Shown piece after piece: positions 45,241 through 56,261 of a stretch of DNA of 64,000 nt. The translations under genes and the position numbers were made by a program. The stretch is taken from the NCBI RefSeq assembly GCF_030463535.1, contig NC_132878.1:29985761-30049760 (forward strand), in the 5' to 3' direction. Positions within the stretch are counted from its first letter, which is position 1. The number at the start of each line of letters is the position of its first letter. Source of the DNA: Salminus brasiliensis (Eukaryota > Chordata > Actinopteri > Characiformes > Bryconidae). The notes under the pieces are model-generated. The model did no database searches and was not told the DNA's origin. It was given only the letters and a program-made list of their open reading frames with translations.

Positions 45241-47055
45241 CAGTTGGTGGGGTGGTGTCCCACCAAACCCACCCTCTCACGCTGCGAGTCAGTCCTTACA
45301 CTGAGCAGATGGTGTTTTTCATAATCAGCACTCCTGACTTGCGGTTGGATCTGGGTTTCCTTTGGCTCCAGTGGCATAACCCCCATGTGGACTGGCTATC
45401 CTGGTCTGTCTTGGCATGGAGACCAGTCTGTTGGTCCTCCTGCCTCAAGGCCCCTAGGGTTTCTGTGGGTACTGACACTATTCCTGAAGGTCTTGACTCC
45501 TCATGGGTAGCAAAAGAGTACTGAGACCTTCAGGAGGTGTTTAGTAAATGGCAGGCCCAATTGCTACCCCCCACAGACCCTCTGACATCGCCATTGACCT
45601 CCTCCCAGGCACTACCCACCCTAGGGCTAGACTGTTTTCTTTGTCAGCACCAGAAAGTTCATCCAGCCATCCACTTCCCCAGCTGGGGCCGGCTTCTTCT
45701 TTGTGGGGAAAAAGGATAAGGGGTTGATACCCTGTACTGACTACAGAGGCCACAATAAAAAAACTGTTGTGGTTCGTCTTTCTCCGGAGGAGAACTTCGT
45801 TTATTTTTCGTCTTTCAGTTGTAACAATGAAACATTTTATTCCAATCAAAAGTACAGTGTGGAGAGAGTCTGCCAATTCTGGATGCCCCTTTTCTCTCTT
45901 TCTCCGACATAGGAATGCCTTGACTTTTTATACCCCATTACACGTCAGATGCTGTTGGACTGTTCCAATATGCAGGATGTTTGCATTTCATCCATAAGGA
46001 ACACTCATTAGCCCCCACCTTTACATACGTGGTCCACATACTACAGACACATCTGGACCACCTTAACATCTCAGTTACATACACCCAAAAGTATGTTCCA
46101 CCTAAACAACATCTTATGTTCGTTCAGTTCATGTACAGGTTCTCACATTTGGTCAGGAAACGGAGCCCACTCTCCTTTCCAAATCTACCCCATGGGCCTC
46201 ACCATATCATTCCTCAACTCCATACCATTCCTTCAGGCCTATGAACATCTGCATAGCCAATAAATACACCACATAACCATCAAGGACGGAGTTACCCCTC
46301 ATGACCTTTGAGGCACTGCAGCAGGCCTCCATCTTCACCAAGCTGGACCTGCGCAGTGCCTTCAACTTGGTAAGGGTCAAATAGGGTGATCAGTGGAAGA
46401 CAGCGTTCATCACCTCGTCTTGGCTCTATGAGAAATTTTGGCTCCGTGGCAGCCCCTTTGCCCACTTTGACAAGGAAGACATCAGGGAGGTTCATCTGGT
46501 CCATGGAAGCCCAGGAAGCCTTCGACACCCTAAGGTACCTGTTTACCACAGCCCCAGTTCTCCAGTTGCCTGACCCGGAACTTCCATTCATTGTGGAGGT
46601 GGACACCTCTGAGGTAGATGTGGGTGCAGTCCTCTCCAAACGGTTTGGCCCCAGCCAGAGGCTGCACCCCTGTGCCTACTTCTCTCACCACCTCACCCCT
46701 GCTGAATGGAATTACAAAGTGGGTGACTGTGAATTACTGGTGGCTACAGGAGTGGAAACACTTACTTGAGGGAACAAAACATTCCTTTCTGGCCTGGTTG
46801 TACCATAAGAATTTGTCCTACATCCAGCAAGCCAAACATCTTAATCCGCGTCAGGCCAGGTGGGGATTGTTCCTCTCTTGGTTTGATTTTGTATTGTTGT
46901 TCCAACTGGGCTCGAAGAACAGCAAGCCTGATGCTCTCTCTCGCCAGTGGGCCTCCTCTATCGAACACGGCCACAACCATAGTCCCCGGACCCCGATTGT
47001 GGTGCCTATTCAATGGCGACTAGAGGATGCGGTCAAACGGTGCTCACCTCACTGA
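45240..47055 (+). pseudogene. gypsy copy 2: protease, reverse transcriptase, RNase H
   Basis: It repeats the copy 1 protease (DLRLDLGFLWLQWHN), then the reverse transcriptase start with a YRG-type segment near 45745. Homology is broken at about 45772 by roughly 500 foreign bases and resumes near 46290 with [20 protein letters not shown]. RNase H follows (FIVEVDTSEVDVGAVLSKR) and ends DALSRQW near 46.95 kb. Confidence 0.75.
45773..46285. other. Unidentified insertion in gypsy copy 2
   Basis: About 0.5 kb with no similarity I can see to gypsy or to other repeats in the window, placed where the reverse transcriptase should continue. Clear terminal repeats or a target-site duplication were not found. 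Confidence 0.45.
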
Positions 47056-47489
47056 ACCTGATCTAGGTGGTACCCCTGGATTGACTTTACATACCCGGGC
47101 CTGTAAGGGAATGGGTGCTTCAGTGGGGCCGTGTGTCCTCCCAGGCTGCACACCCAGGCACTACACACACACTCAAGATTCTGCAACAGTGATTCTGGTG
47201 ACCCCGCATGGAGGGAGAAGTGTGTGTCTTTTATTTTTAGTTTTCATTTTCCTCAGGGTTTCGAGGTGGCTTTGTTTGTTTTCTTACCTTTTCACGTTAG
47301 ACATGGTATTTGTTTCCTTTCTACCCGTTTTCAAACCCACTTCTCCGAAGTAGCCGCGCAGGATCTCATACTGCTCATGAACTAGGTTGGCATGGCCTGT
47401 GAGATCCTCACTCACCAGGGAACACCCATTACGTCTCATCTTATGGCTGATCACTGTAAACACCTCCAGATCCAACACCTCAGACATCA

Positions 47490-47680
47490 GTGTATCATCC
47501 TCAAACAAAGTGCCTTGTGGAGCACTTTAATCAAACCCAAAAGCACATACTAAGTAAGCTAGTGCTCCCTGGGATGGGGACTTGCTCTTCCCTCACATCT
47601 ACCAGGCTGAGGGTATGCATCATCCATAGGATATGCTGCCCTCTGGCAGCCAGGATGCAGGAAATAGAATGGTAGTTACA
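47490..47680 (+). pseudogene. gypsy integrase fragment
   Basis: YHPQTKCLVEHFNQTQKHIL is the integrase core end (YHPQT-G-vE-fN). It is preceded by an unrelated-looking stretch with KFCHDQ-type frames lost. Confidence 0.6.
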
Positions 47681-48235
47681 AATATAATTGTGGTTCAATG
47701 CATGCTGGATTACTGATAGAGTGTTCTATCTCTCAGATGACCCAGAAGTACCGCAAGAATTTTCTAAGACCACATCCTTTGAGGGTGAACAGTGTCAAGT
47801 GTGACTTTGTTGTGACTTTTGTTGATGTAAAATACTTAATCCATACAAACACAGCATAAATAGCCCTATCCAGGTGTAGCAAGTCAATGAGTGGAATACA
47901 GTCATCATTTTATTGGGCTATTAAAAATACCAAGGTATGCCCACATCTGTTATGTGGCACAAAACAATCAAATCAAAAGAATGACTTCTAATTCAGACAA
48001 AATCACCAGGATAGAAAATGTTCCAATGCTGCTCTGGGGACATTAGTGTGTATACAGAAGCCATTGTGGGTTTCATTGGGAAACTGGTGGATGATGTGGT
48101 CCCAAAAATCCACTGTCAGGGCATTTCCCAACCAGAAGCAATGGATTGATAAAACCATCTGCGACACTCTAAACACTTGCACTGCTTCCTCAGGCGCATG
48201 AGCTGAACAACTTCTATGCACGCTTCAAGGCTCCA
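47681..48235. other. Intergenic, nothing firm
   Basis: No gene seen; 48.0-48.23 kb may be a further decayed part of the LINE that follows. Confidence 0.4.
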
Positions 48236-49385
48236 GCGATGCTAACAGGGCTAGAAATGCTAATGGTGCGGCCAGTGGCCGAGAGAGCAAACACATATGA
48301 GAACAGCCCATGTTCATTGTTAGGTAGAGAGACATGGAAAACGTTCAAGAGAGTGAATACCAGAAAGGCATCAGACAATAGAGCCCTCAAAGCCTGTGCC
48401 TGGTACTTGAAAACATCTTTAATATCTCCCTTGCTTTGGACATTCCAACATGCTTAAAACAGTCCATCATAGTCTCTGTACCAAAGAATCCCCAGCCAGC
48501 CAGCCTAAATGACTATTGTTGACAAACAGTACTGAGTGCTATGTCTGCATTGTTTGGTCCTGTATGTCTACTGTCTGTTGTCTTGTATTGTTATTGCATT
48601 GTCTTGTATGTTTGCACTTTACGTATTTATACTGTATTGTTTCTGTTCCATGTTGTACCATGACCTTGGAGGAATGTAATTTCACTCCACCGTGTGACTG
48701 AGACTGATTTACATACAATCTGCATAAAGGTATTATTGCTTAAACAAAGTCTGTATTGGTTAAGGTTTTGGTCACCAGTTAGCACCGGTTTTGAGGAAGA
48801 GGTGAGAAACTTCACCAAATGGTGTAAAGATAACTTCTTGGTTGTTAATGCAAATAAAACAAAAGAAATAGTTATAGATTTTAGACACCATAAAAGTGAG
48901 ATGTCTATTAGCATTATTAATGACACACCATTTGAGAGACAGTCATTATAAATACCTAGATATTGAAATTGATGACCAACTTAAAATTGAGATATGCACT
49001 ACGTCTAAGGTTAAAAAATTACAGCAGCGGATCTTTTTATGCAAGCTTAACTTTTTTTAGGTGGACTGTATTATTTTAGAATTGTTTTATGAAACAGTCC
49101 TATAGAGCATATTGTCCTAGTCTGCATATTTGGGAATATGCACAAACAAGACCACAAGAAATTGCAGTGTCTGGTAAATACAGCGAGCAATATTATTGGA
49201 TGCAGTCAGACGTCGGTCACTCAGCTTTGGTCAAATCTTATTGTGAACAAAGCTGAGCAGATACTTAAGGTTCCTATCCATCCCTTATATAGCAGGTTTC
49301 AACTCAGCAACTTTGGCAACAGTAGGTTGCTGCAAAGGTCAGTTAAAATAAAAAGGTTTAGTGTTTCATTTGAACCATCTGCTAG
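48236..49385 (+). mobile_element. Decayed non-LTR retrotransposon (LINE, L2/Rex-like)
   Basis: The plus strand reads VNTRKASDNRALKACAWYL, then PKNPQPAxLND in a broken frame (reverse transcriptase start). After a gap comes FTKWCKDNFLVVNANKTKEI then VIDFRHHKSE, and finally HKKLQCLVNTASNIIG with ILKVPIHPLYSRFQL. This order is that of the reverse transcriptase C-half and 3' domain of fish LINEs of the L2/Rex group. Many stops. Confidence 0.7.
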
Positions 49386-49387
49386 TG

Positions 49388-49662
49388 GCAGTGGTGGCTC
49401 AGCGGTTAGAGCGCCGGGATATCGATAACAGGGTTGTGGGTTTGATTCCCGGGCTCGGCAAGCTGCCACTGTTGGGCCCTTTACCCTCTCTGCTCCCCGG
49501 GCGCTGGAGTTGGCTACCCACCGCTCTGGGTGTGTTTGTGTACTCACTGCCCCTAACACATGTTAGTGTGTGTTCACTACCAGATGGGTTAAATGCGGAG
49601 GACACATTTCGCTGTACAGTCCACACTGTACAGTGACAAATACGTGCACCTTTACCCTTTTT
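49388..49662 (+). mobile_element. tRNA-derived SINE
   Basis: Box A-like GTGGCTCAGCGGTTAGAGC and box B-like GGGTTTGATTCCCGGGC are spaced as in a tRNA. A non-tRNA body follows (GCCACTGTTGGGCCC, GGGTTAAATGCGGAGGACAC), ending in ACCTTTACCC and a T run. It directly follows the LINE piece. Confidence 0.85.
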
Positions 49663-50059
49663 TTTTATCAGACTTTTTAATGAAAAACACAGGTCAAGAT
49701 AAATAATTGTATTGTTCATTCTTGCAACACTGTTTTCTTCTATATTGTTTTATTTATCTTATTGTTTTTTGGAGAGGGGTACCTACTTATATGTCTATGT
49801 GTCTTAAATGTGCTGCACTTTAACCAAACAAATTTCCCATTTTTGGTATAATAAAGTATACTTCAACTTTTTTACTTTGACAAACACACAAGTGTGAACA
49901 TTCCATATACATAATTTTTTTGTAATATATGTTATACTTGGAATTATATAACCATACTGACTTAAGAGCTAAAAATGTGTGCATGTATTGTCTATGCTAT
50001 GTATTATAACCACATAACGATTTCACTACACACTCTAAGGTGTCACAATTGTGTTTTGT
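49663..50059. other. 3' flank of TAAR pseudogene 1
   Basis: AT-rich, no gene seen. Confidence 0.5.
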
Positions 50060-51065
50060 TTAGGCAGGAAAGAGGTAATCAACTAAAGAACATTCATCAG
50101 CGCAGAATCTGTTGAATATTTGAAGAGTTAAAGTTAGTTTAACACACCTTCTAAACCATGGGTAGAACAAAGCATAAATAACTGGATTGATGGCAGAATT
50201 AAGATAAACCAACATCAAGACTTTCTGAAAGGACCCTACTTCGATTTCTATTACATTTCCTAATACAGTATAAATAAAGTATGGAAATAAACAAACTAAA
50301 AACACAGACACCAAAATCCCGAGTACTTTAGCTGCTTTTCTCTCTGACTTCATCGAGACTGTTGTGTTTTTTGATGTTTGAGTGCTAATTTGAGCATTAA
50401 GCTCTCTGATAGCAGTGGCGTGCTTCCTCACAAGAACAAAAACTAGAGCATATAGTATGATTATAACAGAACAGGGGAAAACAAATGTTAACAGCAGATC
50501 AACCAGAGACCAAACCTCATCTAACACCAAAAAACAGTCAGCACATTATTAGATTTGCAAAGTGTCCATTGAAATACTGAAGTGCTACATTATATACCAG
50601 CAATATAAACCAGTTACATAAAACTACAATGCACATTGTGCTCACAGAGACTGTATCAGTGTAAAGGAATGGATTAGAGAGAGCATAATAACGATCAACT
50701 GAAATAAGTGCAACATTAAAAATAGATGTGGTTGTAAGAAAATAGGAGGCCAATATAGAACATTTACAGTAAAGTGTACTAAATATCCAACATGATTCAA
50801 TCATCCAAGTCAATGATATAGGGATCACAAGGACTCCAACCAGAAAATCTGATATAGCTAGAGAGAGGATGAGTATGTTAGTTGGAGTGTGGAGCTGCTT
50901 GAAGTGACAGACAGAGATGATGATCAGCAGGTTTCCACACACTGTTAGCAGAACTACAGCAGCTGCAGATACATACAATAACACATACACAGAAATAGAT
51001 ACAGATCTTTCTGGACAGGAAGATCCACGGCATTGATCAGTGTGGTTAACCTCTGTATGATTCAT
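50060..51065 (-). pseudogene. TAAR pseudogene 1, two frame breaks
   Basis: A nearly full-length receptor closest to TAAR F. The first frame (ATG at 51065, MNHTEVNHTD) covers the N-terminus to ECL2 and stops right after LIMC. Compared with paralogs about five bases are missing there, within the CPGDC codons (around 50535-50541). The rest continues in another frame from VLDEVWSLVDLLLTFVFP to TM7 (NSAINPVIYALFYPWF). A second loss of two bases near the C-terminus (ILQIF-N) replaces the usual TDSALMNVL end by an unrelated tail. Residues such as Asp5.42 and Leu6.48 are still present, so the decay is recent. No TATA-like element was seen upstream. Confidence 0.92.
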
Positions 51066-52926
51066 TAATCCTGAAGTAAAAAATTCGATTTTTCCTGGCA
51101 GATAGTAGCAAATAAGACTCCATATACACGTTCACAGGTATTGTGTCCTGAGGCAACAAGTCTGCTATTTGTAGGGTTAGTTGCACACACTCCCCAGTTG
51201 ACAGCTTGATGAGCTTAATGTATGATGTCATGAGTTGTTGGGGAGACAGTAAAATAACAAAATACAGCAAGCAGATGGAACCCCATTTTTTTGACGTAGA
51301 GAGATAAATTAAGTCTTAACATACTTAACATAATCTTAACATAAGGGACTATGACTGATATTTCATTGATACTAATGCCTTAACATTCATTAATTTAATA
51401 GCAAAGTGTAACTAAACAGAAGCAACATCCAATTTACTTGAATAAAGGTTATGATACTGAATGCCAATGTCACATTTTGAATGTAAGCAATCAGACTATC
51501 TTAGCATTATTAATTTGTATGAATAAGTTAACTGTTCTACTAACTAACCAAGCTGAGTTCATTTAACTCAATGTTTCAAGTTATCACATTGTTATGACAG
51601 TGCCATGAGCAGTTTGTAAGTTGGTCTTACTTTAGCCTTGTTCTGTGTGAAAGATTTACAGTGGCTGAGAAAGCCCAATTCTCTAGAAAATAAAAAAACA
51701 CATCCATTAGAATGACCACACATACACTACATTTCCCCAAATCAGGCACTCCTATCCTTTACATACAGTGGTAATAAACACTTCTAATGGTGGTGCACAA
51801 CATTTACCACATTTAGTGCAGCAGCATGTGGTATAGGGTGCAGTTTCAGAGTTCCCTTTTAGTGACTTTCGGAAATAACATTTCCATTGTGTTGTGACTG
51901 GATTTACAACACTTCAGAAGTTCTGCAGTGTCAATTTTGCCATTTTCTTAAATGGAGCTCGTGTGTGAACACAGTCATTGGGATGTGTTTCTGATTTTGT
52001 AAAACATAAACTTTCATCAAAATGAGAACACATGAGCTCCATTTAAGAAACACTTGCCAATTAGGTTAATGAAGTACAACCACCCAGACCCCTCTGCAGT
52101 GCTGTCTGGCATTTGAGCTGCAGCCATACCACTTTCCCTCTAAACATGTAAAAAAATGCATTTTCCTCACAGATAGGGGGATATTCTAGGCCACCTCACA
52201 GTGAGAGGGTCAACCCAGTGAGTGTTTAACAATCACTGGCCAGTGCAGGGGAGGAAGGAAGCTGCTTGTCTATTCCACCTCTGCTTTTACAGTTGAGAAC
52301 GGTGGGTCCTCTTGGGCACTTTTGTCTACTTATCAGCAGGGTCTTACTAATGAAATCACAGACAGGCTTGCCACATATGACCTTGCTGAATATCTTAAAA
52401 CTTAATATGAACTGTCTCTACAGGTGGACAATTGTTTCATGAGCAGCTTAAGGAGTGTGAGCTGGTTTCTGATTTTTATGCATGGAGTTGGGGTTGCGGA
52501 CCATGCATATAGACTCTCATTCTAGGAACAAGAATCCTGTATGAGAGGGGAAACTGCCTGTGTTATGGGCAAGACATTTTTACACCATTTTACCTGAATG
52601 CAGTGATCCCTTTCAGGGAGTGGGAGCCTAAAGAGCTCCCCCATCACTGCCACCTCAGGATTGCTTACATAGGCAATGATTTCCTAGGCCTTAGGGAAAC
52701 AGTCACACTCCATTAAAGCCTTCCAGGACAATTTTGTGCATTTTTCTATGGCAGAGGCCTTGTTCCTCCTGAGCACCTCCTCTCTGTGTCTGCCATCAAT
52801 GGCAGAGCCCTTGCACTTGCCCGGTACCCTTATGTAAAGAAACATGTGGAGCAGACAGATGAATCTCTTCATCATCTACAATCCCAGGCTGCAACTGTTG
52901 TTTGGGATCCTCTGGGTCCATTGATG
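51066..52926. other. Intergenic, nothing recognised apart from one inverted repeat
   Basis: Includes the inverted repeat at 51935-52059. The stretch 52600-52920 has somewhat higher GC but no recognisable gene. Confidence 0.45.
51935..52059. repeat. Inverted repeat, possible small MITE
   Basis: CTTAAATGGAGCTCGTGTG (51947-51965) and CACATGAGCTCCATTTAAG (52029-52047) are reverse complements with one mismatch; weaker pairing extends outwards (TTTGCC / TTGCCAA) and inwards. The spacer is about 63 bases. Confidence 0.7.
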
Positions 52927-53132
52927 CACTATATTACCAAAAGTATTCGCTCGCCTGCCTTTGCATGCATATGATCTTGAGTGACATCCTATTCTTAATC
53001 CATAGGGTTTAATATAATGAAGAAGCAGTCTGCATGCCTAGGTGCTTGGCTTTATACTCCTGTGGCCATTAAATTGATTGGAACACCTGAATTCAATCAT
53101 TTGCATGGGTGAATACTTTTGGCAATATAGTG
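52927..53132. mobile_element. Short MITE with terminal inverted repeats
   Basis: It starts CACTATATTACCAAAAGTAT and ends with the near-exact reverse complement (GAATACTTTTGGCAATATAG, TG). About 206 bases. I recognise this end sequence as a common fish non-autonomous DNA transposon. Confidence 0.85.
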
Positions 53133-54745
53133 TTTTTTTGGGGGTACTCAAAATGTGCCATTATGGGGAGTTAAGTGCCAGGGGAGCTGTCTCTAGAAAG
53201 CCTTCCTCACTCCAATATCTTTCAGCAACCCAGATCTCTCTCAAATTCTGCGTACCAGTTTGTGTCTCAGGAAAGCAGAGACACAAACACCCTACAATAA
53301 ATCTGCAACTTGTCAGCTGAAGCATCTACATTTAGAAGCCAATGATGCCTCCAATCCAAACATGTCAAATGGTAAGGGTAAAATCCACCATGACTACAAC
53401 TGTAGTGGGAAGGAACATTTCTTCAAAAACCTTTTAACAAGCCCAGCAACTACTTGACACATTGCATAAATATTTAAACAGTTAACCTATTCCTGTCATT
53501 CATTAAAAAGTTCCTCTTTTTTGGACAAAGGTCATTCTATGAAAATTAGAGATATGGTTTTAGACATGTACAAGATTGTACTGCATTGTACGACCATTGG
53601 CATTTCCCAGACAATGGTACTAATCAACATTTAGCAAAGTGAGAATGACACTTGTGAGGGAAGGCACACACCAATGATCACTTTGAAGGAACTACAGAGT
53701 TCAGTAACTGAGACTAAAGGTGCACCAGTCATTGTATCAATATATCTGCTTAGAACTGGACTGTATGGGAGGGTGGATAGAAAAATTGCAAGAACTGATG
53801 GAAAAACACTTTATAGCATGCAAGAAAGCATCTTAGCTAAACTGTAGGATGAGATTTTGTGGTCAAATTGAGAATTTTAGATAAAAATCTAAATGTCATT
53901 TGCCACGAACACTGCCCAAACCCAAAAAATACTGTAATAGTCTATGGCAATTAAGCAACAATTGGTTGCTATTAACAGGCCCAAAGTGTGCAAAGAAAAC
54001 ATTCCCTATACTGCTCCACCACCTGTTGGTTGGTTGCCAACAGGTTGTGTCCATTGAAACAAGCTGTTGGCACCAAATTCTGACCCTACCAGTTTTGTGT
54101 ATTAGCAGAAACTAAGATTCATCATACATTTTTAGATGTCCAGTTTTGGTCAGCCTGTGCCTGCCTGCACTCTCAGCTTTCTGTTCTTGGCTGATGGGAA
54201 ATATATATTTTGTTGTTGTAGCCCAAATTACCCGAATGAACAGCTGAATCCTCAAAATTAAGTTTAAGAAGAGACTGGCAGCTGAATTGGAGGATACATA
54301 CAATGTAGTCCAAAAGTCTGGAAGCACAATTAAAATTTGTAAAATGAGGTTACCTGATGCAAAAATGGCTTACAGTGTCAAAGCAACTTGGATTGTGCAG
54401 CTCATAGATGGTATAGGGACTTTGGCAACATATAGTGGCATGCAAACATTTGGCACCCTTGGTTAAAAAACCTTCAGAAAGAAGGTTTTAAAAAGAAGTG
54501 GCGAAGCAGTACACTGTTCCACTGTGGTGTGCAAATATTACCTTAATAGAACATGCATAAGAAAAAACCCTGCATGCTGCATCCTTATAATTTTTTTTTA
54601 CATTACATATTTTCAATATTTTCATCTACACTGATGCTTTTTAGTCCTGTGAACATTTTGGTTGTTCTTTTATATAAATATAATTTCTGTTTTCAAGGTA
54701 ACATGTCCTCACTTATTTTCTATAATATAATAATAATATCATAGC

Positions 54746-54748
<3 letters not shown>
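53133..54748. other. Decayed Tc1-like remains, no host gene
   Basis: Sequence around 53.5-53.9 kb reads like a Tc1-type transposase gene with many stops (TTCCCAGACAATGG, AACTACAGAG words), and GTGGCATGCAAACATTTGGC at 54433 is a Tc1-type terminal word. Nothing intact. Confidence 0.4.

Positions 54749-54821
<73 letters not shown>
54749..54821. repeat. (ATT)n(AAT)n mirror-complementary microsatellite
   Basis: About twelve ATT units run straight into about twelve AAT units, which are their reverse complement, giving a near-perfect palindrome of about 73 bases. Isoleucine and asparagine runs in open frames here are artefacts. Confidence 0.95.
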
Positions 54822-54822
<1 letters not shown>

Positions 54823-55197
54823 TAAGAACAAGAGGAAGAAGAACTGAAAGACAAAAAAATGAAAGACATTTTGTAAAACAGAAAAACAGAAAAGTAACTA
54901 ACTGCAATAAAATTTAAAAATATATTAAAAACAATTATATGACATTTAACTCCAGGGACTAAATGTTTAACTTGGTCAGTATTTAATTGCACTACTGAAA
55001 ATGTTTTTTAGTGCTAAGTTGAACAAACTAAAGTTGATAGTTTAGCCTCAGTCAAACAGCTGGTTTACTATACAGTAATTTATGGCTTGCACAGCAAATT
55101 ACTAAGTTAATTACTCATTAAGAGATAATATCCATCTGGGGCTTAAGTAAAGTGCTGTAATAACTTCAAGACCATTATAAGTACTCAAACAACATTC
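54822..55197. other. 3' flank of TAAR pseudogene 2
   Basis: AT-rich; no gene seen. Confidence 0.5.
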
Positions 55198-56131
55198 ATC
55201 AGTGCAGAATCTGTTTTGAATATTTGAAGAGTGAAAATTAGTTTAACACTCTTCCTAAACCATGGGTAAAACAAAGCATAAATAACTTGAGATAAAGCAG
55301 GACCGTGACATTTAGAAATGATTCAAATTCTATTTTAACAACATTTCCTAAGAACGTGTAAACAAAATATGGAAATAAACATGCTATAAACACGAATATT
55401 AAAATAGTAACAGCCTTTGCTGCTTTTCTTTCTAATTTTGAGTTGGTCATTGTCTGTGATATCTGGGTCCTTGTTTGAGCATTAAGTTCACATGTTTTCT
55501 GGCAATAAAAAACACTAGTGTATACAGAACAATTATAATGGTAAAGGGTAAGACAAATGTGAACAGAAGATCAACTAGAGACCACATCTCATCTAACAAT
55601 AAAATACAATCTCCAGGACACATTATTATATTTACAAAGGGTATATTTAAGTACAGGAGTGCTAAAATGTATAATAGCAATACAAACCAGTTACATGTAA
55701 CTACAGTGCACATTGCACTCACAGAGACTGCTTTAGTGTAGAGAAATGGGTTAGACAGAGCAAAATACCGATCAGCAGCAATCAGAGCGATGTTGTAAAT
55801 AGATGTGCTTGTAAGAAAGTAGGAAACAAAGAGAAAGCATATGCAATACACCCTCCTAAAAATCCAACATGATTCAATCATCCAAATTAATAACACTGGC
55901 ATCACTAAAGCTCCGATTAGAAAGTCTGACATGGCCAGAGAGAGAATGAGCATGTTAGTTGGAGTGTGGAGCTGCTTGAAGTGACAAACAGCGATGATAA
56001 TCAGCAGGTTTCCACACACTGTTAGCAGAATTACAGCAGCTGCACATATATACAATAACACATACACTGCAGTAGAAATGGATCTCTCTGAACAGGTATA
56101 AGGAAGACTGGTTAAGCCCAGAAATATTCAT
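55198..56131 (-). pseudogene. TAAR pseudogene 2, three small deletions
   Basis: Recent tandem copy of TAAR E (57753-58739), nearly identical over most of its length including upstream sequence. The start ATG is at 56131 (MNISGLNQ). Relative to TAAR E there is an 11-base deletion just after GLNQ, a 13-base deletion in ICL3 after ARKH, and a 16-base deletion that removes the NSAINP part of TM7. All three shift the frame. The TM1-TM5 part (56067-55510) is still open and keeps Asp5.42. The TATA-like element is retained at 56232-56240. Confidence 0.94.
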
Positions 56132-56231
56132 GGTTCCAGCATTTAAAGTCCACTATAATACATATTTTGCAACACTATAATGACAGTATTCAGCTTCAAG
56201 ACTAAAGGTTCAGCAGCTGCCAGCTCAGAGC

Positions 56232-56261
56232 TTTATATGGTTTTGAAAATGTTCACACCCC
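56232..56261 (-). promoter_or_regulatory. Retained promoter module of TAAR pseudogene 2
   Basis: CCATATAAA (56240-56232) and GGGGTGTGAAC (56261-56251) on the minus strand, same layout as before TAAR E. Confidence 0.5.

Larger units (their letters stand above)
42826..47680 (+). mobile_element. Compound of two decayed Ty3/gypsy copies
   Basis: A 5' LTR-like region (about 42826-43380, with GGCTATATAAGC as TATA box) is followed by copy 1 (protease, part of reverse transcriptase, RNase H, integrase tail; 43390-45240) and then directly by a second protease and pol (copy 2; 45240-47050). An LTR-internal stretch resembling 43.2-43.35 kb appears at 47.2-47.35 kb and an integrase piece at 47.49 kb. 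Both copies have internal deletions and stops. Confidence 0.8.

Noticed and set aside
49388-49460. A true tRNA gene
   Set aside because: Boxes A and B are present but no cloverleaf closes and a SINE body follows.
50530-50541. Programmed frameshift in TAAR pseudogene 1
   Set aside because: No slippery sequence, the gap removes conserved codons, and the C-terminus has a second break.
54713-54992. Poly-isoleucine and poly-asparagine open frames
   Set aside because: Translation of the ATT/AAT microsatellite.
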